A DNA stretch of 64,000 nt from Planctomycetota bacterium (lineage in GTDB: Bacteria; Planctomycetota; UBA1135; GCA-002748355): positions 447,271 to 511,270 of the forward strand of contig JACKHW010000006.1 of the NCBI GenBank assembly GCA_020638795.1. The letters are read 5' to 3'. The translations under genes and the position numbers were made by a program. The notes under the pieces are model-generated. The model did not search any database. It was not told where the DNA came from and was given only the letters and a program-made list of their open reading frames with translations. Positions 38,186 to 47,770 of the stretch are shown one piece after another. The stretch's first letter is position 1; every line of letters starts with the position of its first letter.

Positions 38186-39187
38186 ATGGCTGCAAAGAAG
38201 TCCAAGAGGCCCGCAACTCGATCCGCCAAGAAGCCCGCGACGCGGCAGGCCAAGAAAGGTGCGGTTCGGAAACCCGGCGGGGCGAAGCGCACGAGCGGAT
38301 CCGGTCGGCCGCGTGCGCGCGTGCAAAAGCCGCGAGGCGAAGCGAAGAGTGGTTCGCTGTTCGATCGGATCGCGCTCTCGAAGGCGCCCGAGAGCCACGA
38401 GCGCGGTCGCGTTCGCCTCAATCAGTACATCGCACAGTGCGGAGTCGCGTCGCGTCGAGGCAGCGACGAGCTGATCGCGCAGGGGCGCGTCACGGTCAAT
38501 GGCGAGGTGACCACCGAGCTCGGAACCAAGGTCGATCCGATCCATGACCGCATCGTCGTCGACGATCGTGTGCTCGAGCGTGAGAAGCCGACCTACGTAC
38601 TGCTGCACAAGCCGCAAGGGTTCGTATGCACCAACGCGACCCACGAGCAGAAGCCTCGTGCAGTCGATCTCCTGGCGTCGGTCAAGGGGCGCTTGTTCTC
38701 GGTCGGAAGGCTGGACGTGGACAGCGAGGGTCTGATCCTCTTCACGAATGACGGAGACTTTTCGGAGCGCATGACGCACCCGCGCTACGGCGTTCCGAAG
38801 AACTACGAAGTCGTCGTCCGAGGCCGCGTCGAATACGAGAAGCTCGACAAGCTGCGCGGTGGCGTCTGGTTGGCAGAAGGAAAGACTTCTGGAGCGCGCA
38901 TACGCATCAAGCGTCGCGGTGCGGAACGCAGCTACCTCGATGTCGAGATTCGAGAAGGGAAGAACCGCGAAGTTCGTCGCATGTTCTCGCGCATCGGGTA
39001 CCCCGTGCTACGGCTCAAGCGCACACGTATCGGTCCGGTGACGATTCGCGGTTTGGCGAAGGGACGTTATCGCTTCTTGACCAAGCCCGAGATCGACGGA
39101 TTACTCGCAGCTGCGTCGGCAGATGGCGAGACCGAGGTCGCAGCAGAGCGTGAGGCCACGCGGCAGCGACGACGTCGAGGGCGGTAG
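38186..39187 (+). CDS. Ribosomal pseudouridine synthase (RluB/RsuA family)
   Basis: The protein is 333 residues from ATG 38186. It begins with a lysine/arginine/alanine-rich tail (KKSKRPATRSAKKPATRQAK) that should contact rRNA. An S4 domain follows (RVRLNQYIAQCGVASRRGSDE and INPUT-like VTVNGEV), and then the catalytic region with GRLDVDSEGLILFTNDG, whose aspartate is the nucleophile, and REGKNREVRRMFSRIGYPVLRLKR. The RsuA/RluB/E/F subfamily is certain. The exact target (23S position modified by RluB, or 16S) cannot be fixed from sequence. In many bacteria the basic extension is at the other end. It ends 8 bp before the next gene. Confidence 0.93.
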   Translation: MAAKKSKRPATRSAKKPATRQAKKGAVRKPGGAKRTSGSGRPRARVQKPRGEAKSGSLFDRIALSKAPESHERGRVRLNQYIAQCGVASRRGSDELIAQGRVTVNGEVTTELGTKVDPIHDRIVVDDRVLEREKPTYVLLHKPQGFVCTNATHEQKPRAVDLLASVKGRLFSVGRLDVDSEGLILFTNDGDFSERMTHPRYGVPKNYEVVVRGRVEYEKLDKLRGGVWLAEGKTSGARIRIKRRGAERSYLDVEIREGKNREVRRMFSRIGYPVLRLKRTRIGPVTIRGLAKGRYRFLTKPEIDGLLAAASADGETEVAAEREATRQRRRRGR

Positions 39188-39195
39188 CCTTGCCC

Positions 39196-40491
39196 ATGCG
39201 CGTACTCCGTTCCGAGCGACTCGAGTTCGAAGGAGCTGGCGGTCAACTTCTCGCTGCTCGGCTCGAAGTACCGATCGGCCCGTCGGTGGGGACTGCCGTC
39301 TTTGCTCATTGCTTCACGTGCGGCAAGGACATCGCGGCGGCCACCCGGATCTCGCGCGGGCTCGCGGCCGAGGGCATCACGGTGTTGCGCTTCGACTTCA
39401 CGGGCATCGGGAACAGCGAAGGGGACTTCGCGAACACCGACTTCACCTCGAACGTCGAGGACCTCGTGGCCGCAGCGCGCCACCTCGAGGGTATCCACTC
39501 GCCGCCCGCGCTTCTCGTCGGTCACAGTCTCGGTGGTAGCGCAGTGCTTGCGGCTGCCCATCGGATCCCGGGGGTGCGCGCGGTGTGCACGATCGGTTCG
39601 CCGGTCGAGCCGGACCATGTCGGGCGCCTCTTTCGACACGTCGAAAACGACCTGCAGGCGAAAGGAGAAGTCGAGGTCGACATCGCCGGCCGCAGCTTCC
39701 GGATCAAAAATGACTTCCTCGACGACATCGCAGAGCATTCCGATGAGACAGCTTCCGAGCGAATTCGTGATCTCGGAGTGCCGCTGCTGATCTTCCATTC
39801 ACCGGAGGACACGGTCGTTTCGATCGACCACGCGGCTCGCATCTATCGACGCGCACGACACCCGAAGAGCTTCGTCTCACTCGCCGGCGCCGATCATCTG
39901 CTCACGGATCCAGCCGATGCAGCGTGGGTCGCGGACATGCTCGCGGCGTGGGTGCGTCGTGTGTTGCCAAGCGAAACGAAACACGGCGACGCGCAACCGA
40001 GCGAACCGCACGGCGGTGTGACCGTGCGATCATTGCCATCCGGTGAGTGGTACGTGCAAGGAGAGCCGCAGTCACGAAGTCGCGTGCGAGCGCAGTTCCT
40101 CCAAGAAGTGACCGCAGGACGACATCGGCTTCTCGCCGACGAACCCGAGAACTTCGGTGGCGATGATCGCGGGCCGACACCGTACGACTTGTTGCTCGCC
40201 GGACTCGGTGCGTGCACGTCGATGACACTCCACATGTACGCTCGGCGAAAGAAGTGGCCTCTCGAACGCGTATCGGTCGACCTGTCCCACGAACGTGTCC
40301 ACGCGAAGGACTGCGCGGATTGCGAGCGCGGAGCAGAGTACGAAGCAAGAATCGAGCGGATTACGCGTCGCCTTCGTATCGAGGGTCCACTCGATGCAGA
40401 ACAGCGAGCGCGCTTGCTCGAAATCGCGGATCGGTGTCCCGTGCATCGCACGCTCGAGGGGGTCCCGGAGATCGTGACCGAACTCGATTAG
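39196..40491 (+). CDS. Alpha/beta-hydrolase-OsmC fusion protein
   Basis: The protein is 431 residues from ATG 39196 (a TTG at 39190 is also possible). Residues 1 to about 255 form an alpha/beta-hydrolase: VFAHCFTCGKD oxyanion region, VLRFDFTGIGNSEGD, the nucleophile elbow LLVGHSLGGSAVLAAAH and the C-terminal GADHLLTD histidine. Residues about 275-431 form an OsmC-like peroxiredoxin domain with GLGACTSMTLHMYARRK (first cysteine) and DRCPVHRTLEG (second cysteine). OsmC proteins reduce organic hydroperoxides with these two cysteines. The fused two-domain layout is a known family. It should detoxify peroxides and hydrolyse an ester or lipid product, though the substrate is unknown. It converges on the LysR gene with 22 bp between stops. 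Confidence 0.92.
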   Translation: MRVLRSERLEFEGAGGQLLAARLEVPIGPSVGTAVFAHCFTCGKDIAAATRISRGLAAEGITVLRFDFTGIGNSEGDFANTDFTSNVEDLVAAARHLEGIHSPPALLVGHSLGGSAVLAAAHRIPGVRAVCTIGSPVEPDHVGRLFRHVENDLQAKGEVEVDIAGRSFRIKNDFLDDIAEHSDETASERIRDLGVPLLIFHSPEDTVVSIDHAARIYRRARHPKSFVSLAGADHLLTDPADAAWVADMLAAWVRRVLPSETKHGDAQPSEPHGGVTVRSLPSGEWYVQGEPQSRSRVRAQFLQEVTAGRHRLLADEPENFGGDDRGPTPYDLLLAGLGACTSMTLHMYARRKKWPLERVSVDLSHERVHAKDCADCERGAEYEARIERITRRLRIEGPLDAEQRARLLEIADRCPVHRTLEGVPEIVTELD

Positions 40492-40499
40492 CAGCGAGT

Positions 40500-40514
40500 T
40501 GTTCAACACGCTGT
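40500..40514. repeat. 15-bp copy of dispersed intergenic element
   Basis: The sequence TGTTCAACACGCTGT is the exact reverse complement of 17701-17715. It falls at the junction between two convergent genes, overlapping the LysR gene stop by one base, and can pair partly with the preceding AGCGAGTT to make a small hairpin. Confidence 0.5.
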
Positions 40515-41389
40515 CAAAGGGAAGGCGCGGTCGCGATCCATTCGTCGAGCAACGGGTGCTCGGGCGCGTCCTTGCGCCATGCCATGACGACATCGAACGT
40601 GACGCGGGGTGATCCCCACGGATACGCGGTGAGTCGGCGGCCCTTGGGGCCCTGAGGATCGAGGCTCGGAACCAACGACCAGCCGAGCCCTGACTCGACA
40701 TAGCCGAGGATCGTGTCGGCGGTGTCGAGTGTGATCATCGACGACGGGGTGATGCCATGCATCAGGAGGGCTTGAAGCTGGAGCGTTTGCTGCCTCGTGC
40801 CGCTCGGGTAGCCGAGGAACGGCATGTCGGTGAGGGACTCGAGCTTCGGGCGTCCGCGCTTGGGGCGGTGCTCGCGCGGAACGACCAAACAGGCGTACAC
40901 CTTCGCGATGACTTGGGACGCGATGTCGCTGGGAATATCGGGGATGTGTGCGATCAAGACGTCGGCGACCCCCGAGCGTAAGAGGTCGACGTCGACGTGG
41001 ACCAGCTCTTGAAGTCCGATCGATGCATTGGGCCGTCGCTTGCGCACCGCCCTGAGCCATTGGGGCAACAGGTTGCGAATCAGAAGCGACTCGGCGTGGA
41101 TGGAGAGCGCTCCGTCGTAGTCGCCCGTGCGCAGTGATTCGACGATGCGCGGTAGGTCGCGCAGCCACGGTGATACGAATTCGAGGAGGCGCTGACCGGC
41201 TGGCGTCGGGCGCATCGTGTCCTTGCCCACGCGTTCGAGCAGCGTGACGCCGACTTCGCGTTCGAGCTTGCGTACCTGCTGATGCAACGCGGGTTGCGAG
41301 ATCGGATACGACGCGGCGCGCGCAGCTTTCGCGTATCCGCCACTCGTTGCGACGAGATGGAAGCCGGCGAGTCGGTTCAGGTCGATCAC
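40514..41389 (-). CDS. LysR-family transcriptional regulator
   Basis: The protein is 291 residues. The winged helix-turn-helix is at the N-terminus (FHLVATSGGYAKAARAASYPISQPALHQQVRKLE; VTLLERVGKDTMRPTPAGQRLL spans the wing), followed by the periplasmic-binding-protein-like effector domain. The ligand cannot be inferred. LysR proteins usually regulate a divergent neighbour; here that is the LplT-PlsC-acyl-ACP synthetase fusion gene, starting 112 bp away, and so membrane-lipid repair is a candidate target. Two TTGTAGTT-like or T-N11-A half-sites may be present in the gap, but I cannot claim an operator. Confidence 0.93.
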   Translation of the reverse strand: MIDLNRLAGFHLVATSGGYAKAARAASYPISQPALHQQVRKLEREVGVTLLERVGKDTMRPTPAGQRLLEFVSPWLRDLPRIVESLRTGDYDGALSIHAESLLIRNLLPQWLRAVRKRRPNASIGLQELVHVDVDLLRSGVADVLIAHIPDIPSDIASQVIAKVYACLVVPREHRPKRGRPKLESLTDMPFLGYPSGTRQQTLQLQALLMHGITPSSMITLDTADTILGYVESGLGWSLVPSLDPQGPKGRRLTAYPWGSPRVTFDVVMAWRKDAPEHPLLDEWIATAPSL

Positions 41390-41501
41390 GATCTAATCGT
41401 TAAGCAACACGAATCGATGAGTCAACTACAAGTTCGCTGCGAGAAACGATGTTCCAGTCGATATTCGAGTCTCAGCCACATATCCGAACCGGACCGCTGC
41501 C

Positions 41502-44500
41502 ATGAATCGAACGACAGAATCCTCACCGGACGCCCACACGCGCTTGATGCCCTTGGTCGTGTCGCAGTTTCTCGGCGCGTTCAATGACAACGCCTTCAAG
41601 ATGATCGTCGTCCTGATCGGCTTCGCTTCCGTCGCGGGGCAGGGGGAGGCTGCCGAGCAAGGGGTGACGACGCTGGCGTTCGTCGTCTTGACGCTGCCCC
41701 TGATGTTCGGCTCGATTCCGGCGATGATCGTGGGTGATCGGATCTCCAAGCGTGATCTCGTCGTTTGGACGAAAGGCGCCGAACTCGCACTGATGCTCGT
41801 CGGCACGATCGCACTGTGGTGGCAGCCGGATGGTTGGCTACCGTTCGTCGTGCTCGGTGGCATGGGGTTGCAGAGTGCGCTCTTCGCTCCGGGGAAGTAC
41901 GGACTGCTTCCAGAGCTCGTACCACCCGAGGCACTGAGTCGAGCCAATGGGCGACTCGAGGCGGCGAGCTTTGCAGCGATCATCCTCGGAACGGTCGCAG
42001 GTGGTCTCTTGCTGCAGGCGTTCCCGGGTCGCGTTTGGATCGCCGGGGGGATCCTCGCACTGTTGTCGGCCATCGGGCTCTGGGCCGCGCTCCTCGTACC
42101 GAGGGTGGCCAAGAGCGGACACTCCGAGTCGCCACGCGAAGTGTTCCACGGCGCATGGCATGCGATCCGAACCGATCGCATGCTCTGGCTCGCGACCATC
42201 GGAATGGTCTTGTTCTGGAGTGTCGCGAGCGTGCTCGGACAAGACGTGTTGGTCTATGGCAAGCGCGTCCTCGGACTCGGCGATGGAGTCGCGGCGCTTC
42301 CGTACGCGTTGTTCGCGATCGGTGTCGGCGTCGGGTCGCTGCTCGCAGGCCGCATCGGTGCAAGGGCCATCGAAGTGGGCTCGATTCCACTCGGAGCGAT
42401 CCTGTTGTCAATCGGGACGATTGCCATGGGCACACTGCATCCCGGAGTCGCGGGCACGTTCGTCTGCATGACGGTACTCGGTGTGGCCAGTGGTCTCGTG
42501 ATCGTGCCGCTCAATGCGCTGTTCCAGTCGCGAGCGCCAGCGTCTCGTCGCGGCGCAGTCATCGCACTCGTGAACATGCTCTCATTCGCAGGGATGATCG
42601 TCGGCAACTTCGGGTGTCTCGGTCTCGCTTCGATCGGCGTCGACAGCGCTTCGATCCTGGGCGTCGTCGCGATCATCACGACGGCAGCAGCCGTCTGGGC
42701 GATCGCGACGACGCCAGGCGCGTTGATCCGTCTCGTGATCGTGCTCGCGGTCCGGGTCCTGTATCGCATGCAGCGCGTCGGCGCGCTCCATGTTCCCAGC
42801 GAAGGTGGCGTGCTCCTCGTGTCCAACCACGTTTCGTTCTGTGACGGCTTCTTGATGATGGCTGCCACCGATCGACAGATTCGGTTCTTGGTCGAGCGGG
42901 CGTGGTACGACCGTCCGCTGCTCAGGCCACTCTGGCGAGCGATCGGTGCGATTCCGATCAGCACCGATCGTGGACCCCGAGCCCTGCTGCGTTCCCTTGG
43001 CGAAGCGGGTGCGGCTCTCGATGCGGGTGAAGTCGTTTGCATCTTCGCCGAAGGGGAGATCAGCCGAACCGGCAGTCTCCTCACATTCCAGCCGGGCATG
43101 CAGCGACTCGTTCGCGGCCGGAGTGCCGTGGTCGTTCCGGTGCACCTCGATCGGGTATTCGAATCACCCGGCAGCTCGCACCGTGGCCGCTTGCGTGTCC
43201 TCCCGCGCCGATTTCCGGTTCCCGTCACGGTTTCGTTCGGCGAGCCATTGGAGACGGATGTCTCTCCATCCGCAGTGCGCGCAGCGGTGCAGGGCCTTGA
43301 GTCGAACGCCGCAATGGCCCGCCAAAGGAATCAGCGTCCGCTGCACGCGCGGTTCGTGCAGCGCGTTCGCCGTGCACCGTGGCGTGCGTGCCTGTCGGAC
43401 AGCGAGGGGCGGTGCCTGTCGCGCGTCCGCACGCTTGCTGGCGCGTTGCTGCTCGCGCAGCACCTCGAGGCGCACGCGAAACGCGATCGCGCACAGGGCG
43501 ACTCGGTCGGCATCCTCCTACCCCCCTCGATGCCGGGAGCGTTGGCGGCCATCGCCACGAGCCTCGCCGGTCGCATCGCGGTGCCGCTCAACTACACCGT
43601 CGGCCGAACAGCGATGCAGAGTGCGCTGCGCCAAGCGGAGCCCGGAGTTCTCGTGTCGTCACGTGCATTCGTCGAGCGCTTGCCAACCGATCTGGTCCGA
43701 GTCCTGACCGCCGTACCGATGGTCTATGTCGAAGACGTGTTCGCGAACGCGACGCGCGGCGCGCGAATCCGCGCGTTCGTCCGTGCGCTCGTTGCGCCAT
43801 TGCCCGCACTCGAGCGCGCCGCTGGCGCGGCCAGGCGCGTGCGTGGTGAAGACGTCGCGACGATCTTGTTCTCGAGCGGGAGCACGGGAGAACCGAAGGG
43901 CATCGTCCTGACGCACGACAACGTGCGCTCGAATTGCGAGGCCGTCGCGCAGGTCGTGCCCTTGGATGGCGAGGACACGCTCGCATCCGTGCTGCCGCTG
44001 TTCCACTCGTTCGGCAACATGGCGTTGTGGTTCGTACTCGGGCAGGGCGCGCGCATCGCGTTCCACCCGAATCCACTCGACGGCGCTGCCGTAGGCAAGC
44101 TCGTGGCGGCTCGAAGGGCGACCGTGTTGATCGCGACACCGACGTTCTTGCAGAACTATCAAAGGCGCGTCGATCCGGGGCAGTTCGGTTCCTTGCGCCT
44201 GGTGTTGACCGGTGCGGAGCGCCTGACCGACGCGCTCGCGGATTCGTTCGAGGACCGCTTCGGACTGCGGCCCGTGCAAGGGTACGGAGTGACCGAGTGC
44301 TCACCCGTCATCGCCACGAGTGCCCCCGACTACCGGGCGGCCGATCACTATCAGGCAGGTTCGAGGCGATCCTCGGTCGGTCGACCCGTGCCGGGTGTGA
44401 CGGTCCGCATCGTCGATCCCGATACGGGGGAGCCGGTCGCGAACTCGGAATCGGGCCTGATTCTCGTTCGGGGTGCCAACGTGATGCAGGGCTATCTCGG

Positions 44501-44948
44501 GCGAGAGGATTTGACGGCCCTCGTTCTCGTCGACGGGTACTACGACACTGGAGACATCGGGTACGTCGATGAGGACGGGTTTCTCTATCTGACGGATCGA
44601 CGTTCGCGGTTCAGCAAGATCGGTGGGGAGATGGTGCCGCACGGTGTCGTCGAAGACGCGCTCCAGACTTGCTCGGGCGAAAAAGACCGCGCATTCGTGG
44701 TCTACGGTGTACCGGACGCGAAGAAGGGCGAACGCCTGGTCGTCGTGACGACGCTCTCGGCCGCACGTGTGCTCGAGACCCTCGAGCAGATGCCGAGTCG
44801 AGGCTTGCCACCGCTCTTCGTGCCGCGATCGCAGGACTTCGTGCAGGTCGACGAGTTGCCACTTCTCGGCACGGGAAAGCTCGACTTGGGTCGCATTCGG
44901 ACGATTGCGGACGAGGCGTCGCGTTCGGTGCTTGTCACACAAGCGTAG
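41502..44948 (+). CDS. LplT-PlsC-acyl-ACP synthetase (Aas) fusion
   Basis: The protein is 1148 residues in three modules. Residues 1 to about 400 are an MFS lysophospholipid transporter (LplT-like; starts RLMPLVVSQFLGAFNDNAFKM). About 415-600 is a PlsC-type acyltransferase with the HX4D motif H443-VSFC-D448 and later EGEISRTG. About 640-1148 is an AMP-binding acyl-ACP synthetase (LFSSGSTGEPKGIVLTH at about 790, YGVTECSPV, YDTGDIGYVDEDGFL, LGTGKLDLGRI). E. coli splits these functions between lplT and aas. The expected role is flipping lysophospholipids inward and re-acylating them with fatty acid activated on ACP, that is, repair of membrane phospholipids. The gene is divergent from the LysR gene. 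A 9-bp-arm hairpin overlaps its stop. Confidence 0.94.
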   Translation: MNRTTESSPDAHTRLMPLVVSQFLGAFNDNAFKMIVVLIGFASVAGQGEAAEQGVTTLAFVVLTLPLMFGSIPAMIVGDRISKRDLVVWTKGAELALMLVGTIALWWQPDGWLPFVVLGGMGLQSALFAPGKYGLLPELVPPEALSRANGRLEAASFAAIILGTVAGGLLLQAFPGRVWIAGGILALLSAIGLWAALLVPRVAKSGHSESPREVFHGAWHAIRTDRMLWLATIGMVLFWSVASVLGQDVLVYGKRVLGLGDGVAALPYALFAIGVGVGSLLAGRIGARAIEVGSIPLGAILLSIGTIAMGTLHPGVAGTFVCMTVLGVASGLVIVPLNALFQSRAPASRRGAVIALVNMLSFAGMIVGNFGCLGLASIGVDSASILGVVAIITTAAAVWAIATTPGALIRLVIVLAVRVLYRMQRVGALHVPSEGGVLLVSNHVSFCDGFLMMAATDRQIRFLVERAWYDRPLLRPLWRAIGAIPISTDRGPRALLRSLGEAGAALDAGEVVCIFAEGEISRTGSLLTFQPGMQRLVRGRSAVVVPVHLDRVFESPGSSHRGRLRVLPRRFPVPVTVSFGEPLETDVSPSAVRAAVQGLESNAAMARQRNQRPLHARFVQRVRRAPWRACLSDSEGRCLSRVRTLAGALLLAQHLEAHAKRDRAQGDSVGILLPPSMPGALAAIATSLAGRIAVPLNYTVGRTAMQSALRQAEPGVLVSSRAFVERLPTDLVRVLTAVPMVYVEDVFANATRGARIRAFVRALVAPLPALERAAGAARRVRGEDVATILFSSGSTGEPKGIVLTHDNVRSNCEAVAQVVPLDGEDTLASVLPLFHSFGNMALWFVLGQGARIAFHPNPLDGAAVGKLVAARRATVLIATPTFLQNYQRRVDPGQFGSLRLVLTGAERLTDALADSFEDRFGLRPVQGYGVTECSPVIATSAPDYRAADHYQAGSRRSSVGRPVPGVTVRIVDPDTGEPVANSESGLILVRGANVMQGYLGREDLTALVLVDGYYDTGDIGYVDEDGFLYLTDRRSRFSKIGGEMVPHGVVEDALQTCSGEKDRAFVVYGVPDAKKGERLVVVTTLSAARVLETLEQMPSRGLPPLFVPRSQDFVQVDELPLLGTGKLDLGRIRTIADEASRSVLVTQA

Positions 44949-44966
44949 ATCGAATGAGATCTACGC
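44943..44966 (+). terminator. Hairpin overlapping the stop of the lplT-aas fusion
   Basis: GCGTAGATC (44943-44951, including the TAG stop) pairs perfectly with GATCTACGC (44958-44966) around a 6-nt loop. No T-tract follows. It may terminate or process the long transcript, or protect its 3' end. Confidence 0.4.
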
Positions 44967-45047
44967 ATGCTGATGAGATCAAGCCGTCTCGGCACGGCTG
45001 GACGCCTTCCCACGGACCGCAAGCACGGTTCGCAATCACCCGTGAAA

Positions 45048-46295
45048 ATGCGCCCGGTCAAGCGTGCCGTGCTCGACAACGGGCTTCGTGTCTTCATCGT
45101 CCGCGCGCCCGAGTTGCCGGTCGTGAGTCACATGATCTGGTACACCGTGGGTTCGCGTGACGAGCGCACCGGCGAGACCGGTCTGTCCCACTTCCTCGAA
45201 CACATGATGTTCAAGGGGACGGACCGATACCCCAAGGGCAGCATCGACACGACGACAGCGCGCCTCGGTGGGCACAACAACGCGTTCACGGACCACGACA
45301 CGACCGCGTACTACTTCAACCTCAAGAGCGATCGCTGGCACGAAGCGCTCGCCATCGAGGCGAGTCGCATGCGTGGGTGCTTGCTCGATGACCAAGAGTT
45401 CCAGAGCGAGAAGCAAGTCGTGCTCGAAGAACTCTCGATGGGTGAGGACGACGAGTGGCGTCCGATCTATCAGGCCGTCGAGTCGGTCGCTTTTTTGACG
45501 CACCCGTATCACCATCCGATCATCGGATGGCGTGAGGATCTCGAGCGTCTCGAGCGCAACACAATGGTGGATTACTACCGGCGCCACTACGCGCCCGACC
45601 GTGCGATCCTCGTTCTCGTCGGTGACGTGAAACCGAAGGAGGCGATGCAACGAATCGAAGACATGCTCGGTACCATTCCGTCGTCGGGTCGAGCCCGCCC
45701 GGCGGTTCTGTCCGAGCCACCGCAGCGCGGCGAGCGGCGCGTCGTATTGCGCTCACCGCACCAACTCGCACGTCTGTGTATGTGCTGGAAGGGCTGCCGC
45801 ATCGGCGAGCCCGAAGACCCGGTTCTCGACGTCGTCGGTGCTCTGCTCGGGGGCGGGAAGGCCTCGCGCTTCTACCGTGGCCTGGTGCAGGGGCGAGAAC
45901 TCGTCACGATGGCCAACGCCTACAACGAAGCGCGACTCGATCCCGGGTTGTTCACGATCGTCGCCGAAGGGAAGCCAGGGCAGGATGCCAAGGCGATCGA
46001 GAACGCGATCCTCGAAGAGGTCGACAGGCTGCGCGACGAGGGTCCGAAGGCTGCAGAGTTGCGCCGGGTCAAGAAGCAGATCGCGACGTCGTTCTTCTTC
46101 GACCTCGAGACGGTCTCACAACAAGCGATGCGGATCGGGCGCTACGAAGCTTCGTGCGAGGATGGATGGCGTGTGCTCGAACGCTACCCGCAAGAACTCG
46201 AAGCGATCACCGCGAAGGACGTGCGTGACGTGATGAAGGCACTCGTGCGGCGCGATGCTTCGAGTGTCGGCTGGTCGATTCCGGAGGGGGCATGA
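45048..46295 (+). CDS. M16 family zinc peptidase, catalytic subunit
   Basis: The protein is 415 residues from ATG 45048 (a GTG two codons earlier is a possible start). The inverted zinc motif HFLEH is at residues 48-52 with the second glutamate in EKQVVLEELSMGEDDEW, as in pitrilysin-family peptidases. The C-terminal domain has RLDPGLFTIVAEGKPG. M16 peptidases form clam-shaped active sites from two related halves. The adjacent downstream gene, overlapping by 4 bp, encodes the half without catalytic residues. The two are expected to associate into a heterodimer that degrades peptides. There is no clear signal peptide at this start; the frame runs upstream to 44967 but with poor sequence. Confidence 0.93.
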   Translation: MRPVKRAVLDNGLRVFIVRAPELPVVSHMIWYTVGSRDERTGETGLSHFLEHMMFKGTDRYPKGSIDTTTARLGGHNNAFTDHDTTAYYFNLKSDRWHEALAIEASRMRGCLLDDQEFQSEKQVVLEELSMGEDDEWRPIYQAVESVAFLTHPYHHPIIGWREDLERLERNTMVDYYRRHYAPDRAILVLVGDVKPKEAMQRIEDMLGTIPSSGRARPAVLSEPPQRGERRVVLRSPHQLARLCMCWKGCRIGEPEDPVLDVVGALLGGGKASRFYRGLVQGRELVTMANAYNEARLDPGLFTIVAEGKPGQDAKAIENAILEEVDRLRDEGPKAAELRRVKKQIATSFFFDLETVSQQAMRIGRYEASCEDGWRVLERYPQELEAITAKDVRDVMKALVRRDASSVGWSIPEGA

Positions 46296-47686
46296 CCGTG
46301 GCGAAGACCACCACCAAGGCGCGTTCGCGTACGACGACGACGGGACGGCTCGCGCTGGACATCCATCGACGTGTTCTCCCGAATGGCCTCACGTTACTCG
46401 CGACACGCAATCGCGCGGCACCGACGATCGCGATCCGCTGTCAGCTCGAAGTCGGTCGGCTCAACGAACCCGGTGAGCGGGCCGGGATCGCTTCGATGCT
46501 CGGCGACTGCCTCGATGAGGGCACGGAGAAGCACAGCGGCGACGAACTCGCAGAAATCGTCGAAGGTCTCGGTGGTTCGCTACGTTGCGGTAGCTCGGGC
46601 GCGATGGTGCGTTTTGCTGCGGAGGACACGAAGGCGGCAATCGACATTCTCGCCGAGGTCGTGCGAACTCCGACGTTCCCGAGTGTCGAGGTGCGACGCG
46701 CGAAGTCCCTCGCTCTTGCGGACATCGCGGCCGACGACGACAATCCATCGACGGTTGCCTTCAAGTGCTATCGGGAGTTGTGCTACGGCACGCACCCGTT
46801 CGCGCGGGATGCCAAAGGCACGCGTGAGACGATCGATACATTGACGTCGGCCAATCTGCGTGCGTTCCACAAGAAGTGGTTCACGCCGGACAACGCGCGA
46901 ATCGCGGCGGTTGGCGATCTCGATCCGGAAGAGATGCTCGACCTCCTCACGCGTGCCTTTTCGAGTTGGAAGGGCAAAGCGCCAATCGTCGAGGCGTTCG
47001 AAATGCCGGCGAATCCTCCCGCTCCGGTGCATCAGCACATTCGTTTCGACCGAGAACAGGCTCACGTTTATCTCGGTCACCTGGGTGTGACGCGTCACGA
47101 CGACGACTACTACAAGCTCGTCGTCATGGATCACATCCTCGGGTCCGGCCCGGGGTTCACGAGCCGTATCACGCGAAAGCTGCGTGACGAACAAGGGCTG
47201 TGCTACTCGGTCTTTGCCGGGATCTCGGGTTCTGCCGACCGCGAGCGTGGCTTGTTCACGGCGTACATCGGTACGTCTCCCGGCAAGGAAGCGGTCGCGA
47301 TCGAAGGCTTCCTCGAGGAGATGCGAGCGATCCGAGAGACGCTACCAACCGAGACCGAGATCGCGGACGTCAAGGCCTACCTCACGGGTAGCTTCGTATG
47401 GGCGCTCGAGCGCAACTCCAATCTCGCAGCGTTCTTGTTGCGATCCGAGCGCTTCGGGCTCGGCGACGACTTCGTCGCTCGCTATCCCGACCTGATCGAA
47501 AGTGTGACTCGCGCGGACGTGCGCGACGCGGCCGAACGACACCTCGACCCGGACCACTACTATCTCGTGACGCTCGGCCGTGGCGAGTCGGATGCGCCGA
47601 AGAGATCAGTGTCTCGCAAGCGCACGACCAAGTCGAAGGCCTCGAAACCGAAAGCCACGCAGAAGAAGAAGGCCAAGAAGCGCTGA
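46292..47686 (+). CDS. M16 family peptidase-like, non-catalytic partner
   Basis: The protein is 464 residues. It begins with a basic low-complexity stretch (TTTKARSRTTTTGRL) and then has the M16 fold (RVLPNGLTLLATRNRAAPTIAI). At the zinc site the sequence is GERAGIASMLGDCLDEGT (about residues 63-80) where the active partner has GLSHFLEHMMFKGT, so the HxxEH motif is absent. The domain RLNGGRxT-style signature of the second half is retained (RKLRDEQGLCYSVFAGISGS). The end is lysine-rich (KRTTKSKASKPKATQKKKAKK). Overlap with the catalytic gene (46292-46295) makes translational coupling likely. It should form the substrate-binding half of a heterodimer. Confidence 0.93.
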   Translation: MTVAKTTTKARSRTTTTGRLALDIHRRVLPNGLTLLATRNRAAPTIAIRCQLEVGRLNEPGERAGIASMLGDCLDEGTEKHSGDELAEIVEGLGGSLRCGSSGAMVRFAAEDTKAAIDILAEVVRTPTFPSVEVRRAKSLALADIAADDDNPSTVAFKCYRELCYGTHPFARDAKGTRETIDTLTSANLRAFHKKWFTPDNARIAAVGDLDPEEMLDLLTRAFSSWKGKAPIVEAFEMPANPPAPVHQHIRFDREQAHVYLGHLGVTRHDDDYYKLVVMDHILGSGPGFTSRITRKLRDEQGLCYSVFAGISGSADRERGLFTAYIGTSPGKEAVAIEGFLEEMRAIRETLPTETEIADVKAYLTGSFVWALERNSNLAAFLLRSERFGLGDDFVARYPDLIESVTRADVRDAAERHLDPDHYYLVTLGRGESDAPKRSVSRKRTTKSKASKPKATQKKKAKKR

Positions 47687-47770
47687 AGGGGGCAGTCGCG
47701 CGATCGGGGCACGGCCCCGCGCCGATCCGGATCGTGATCGAGTCTTGCGGTCGATGTCTCGGACGGCATC

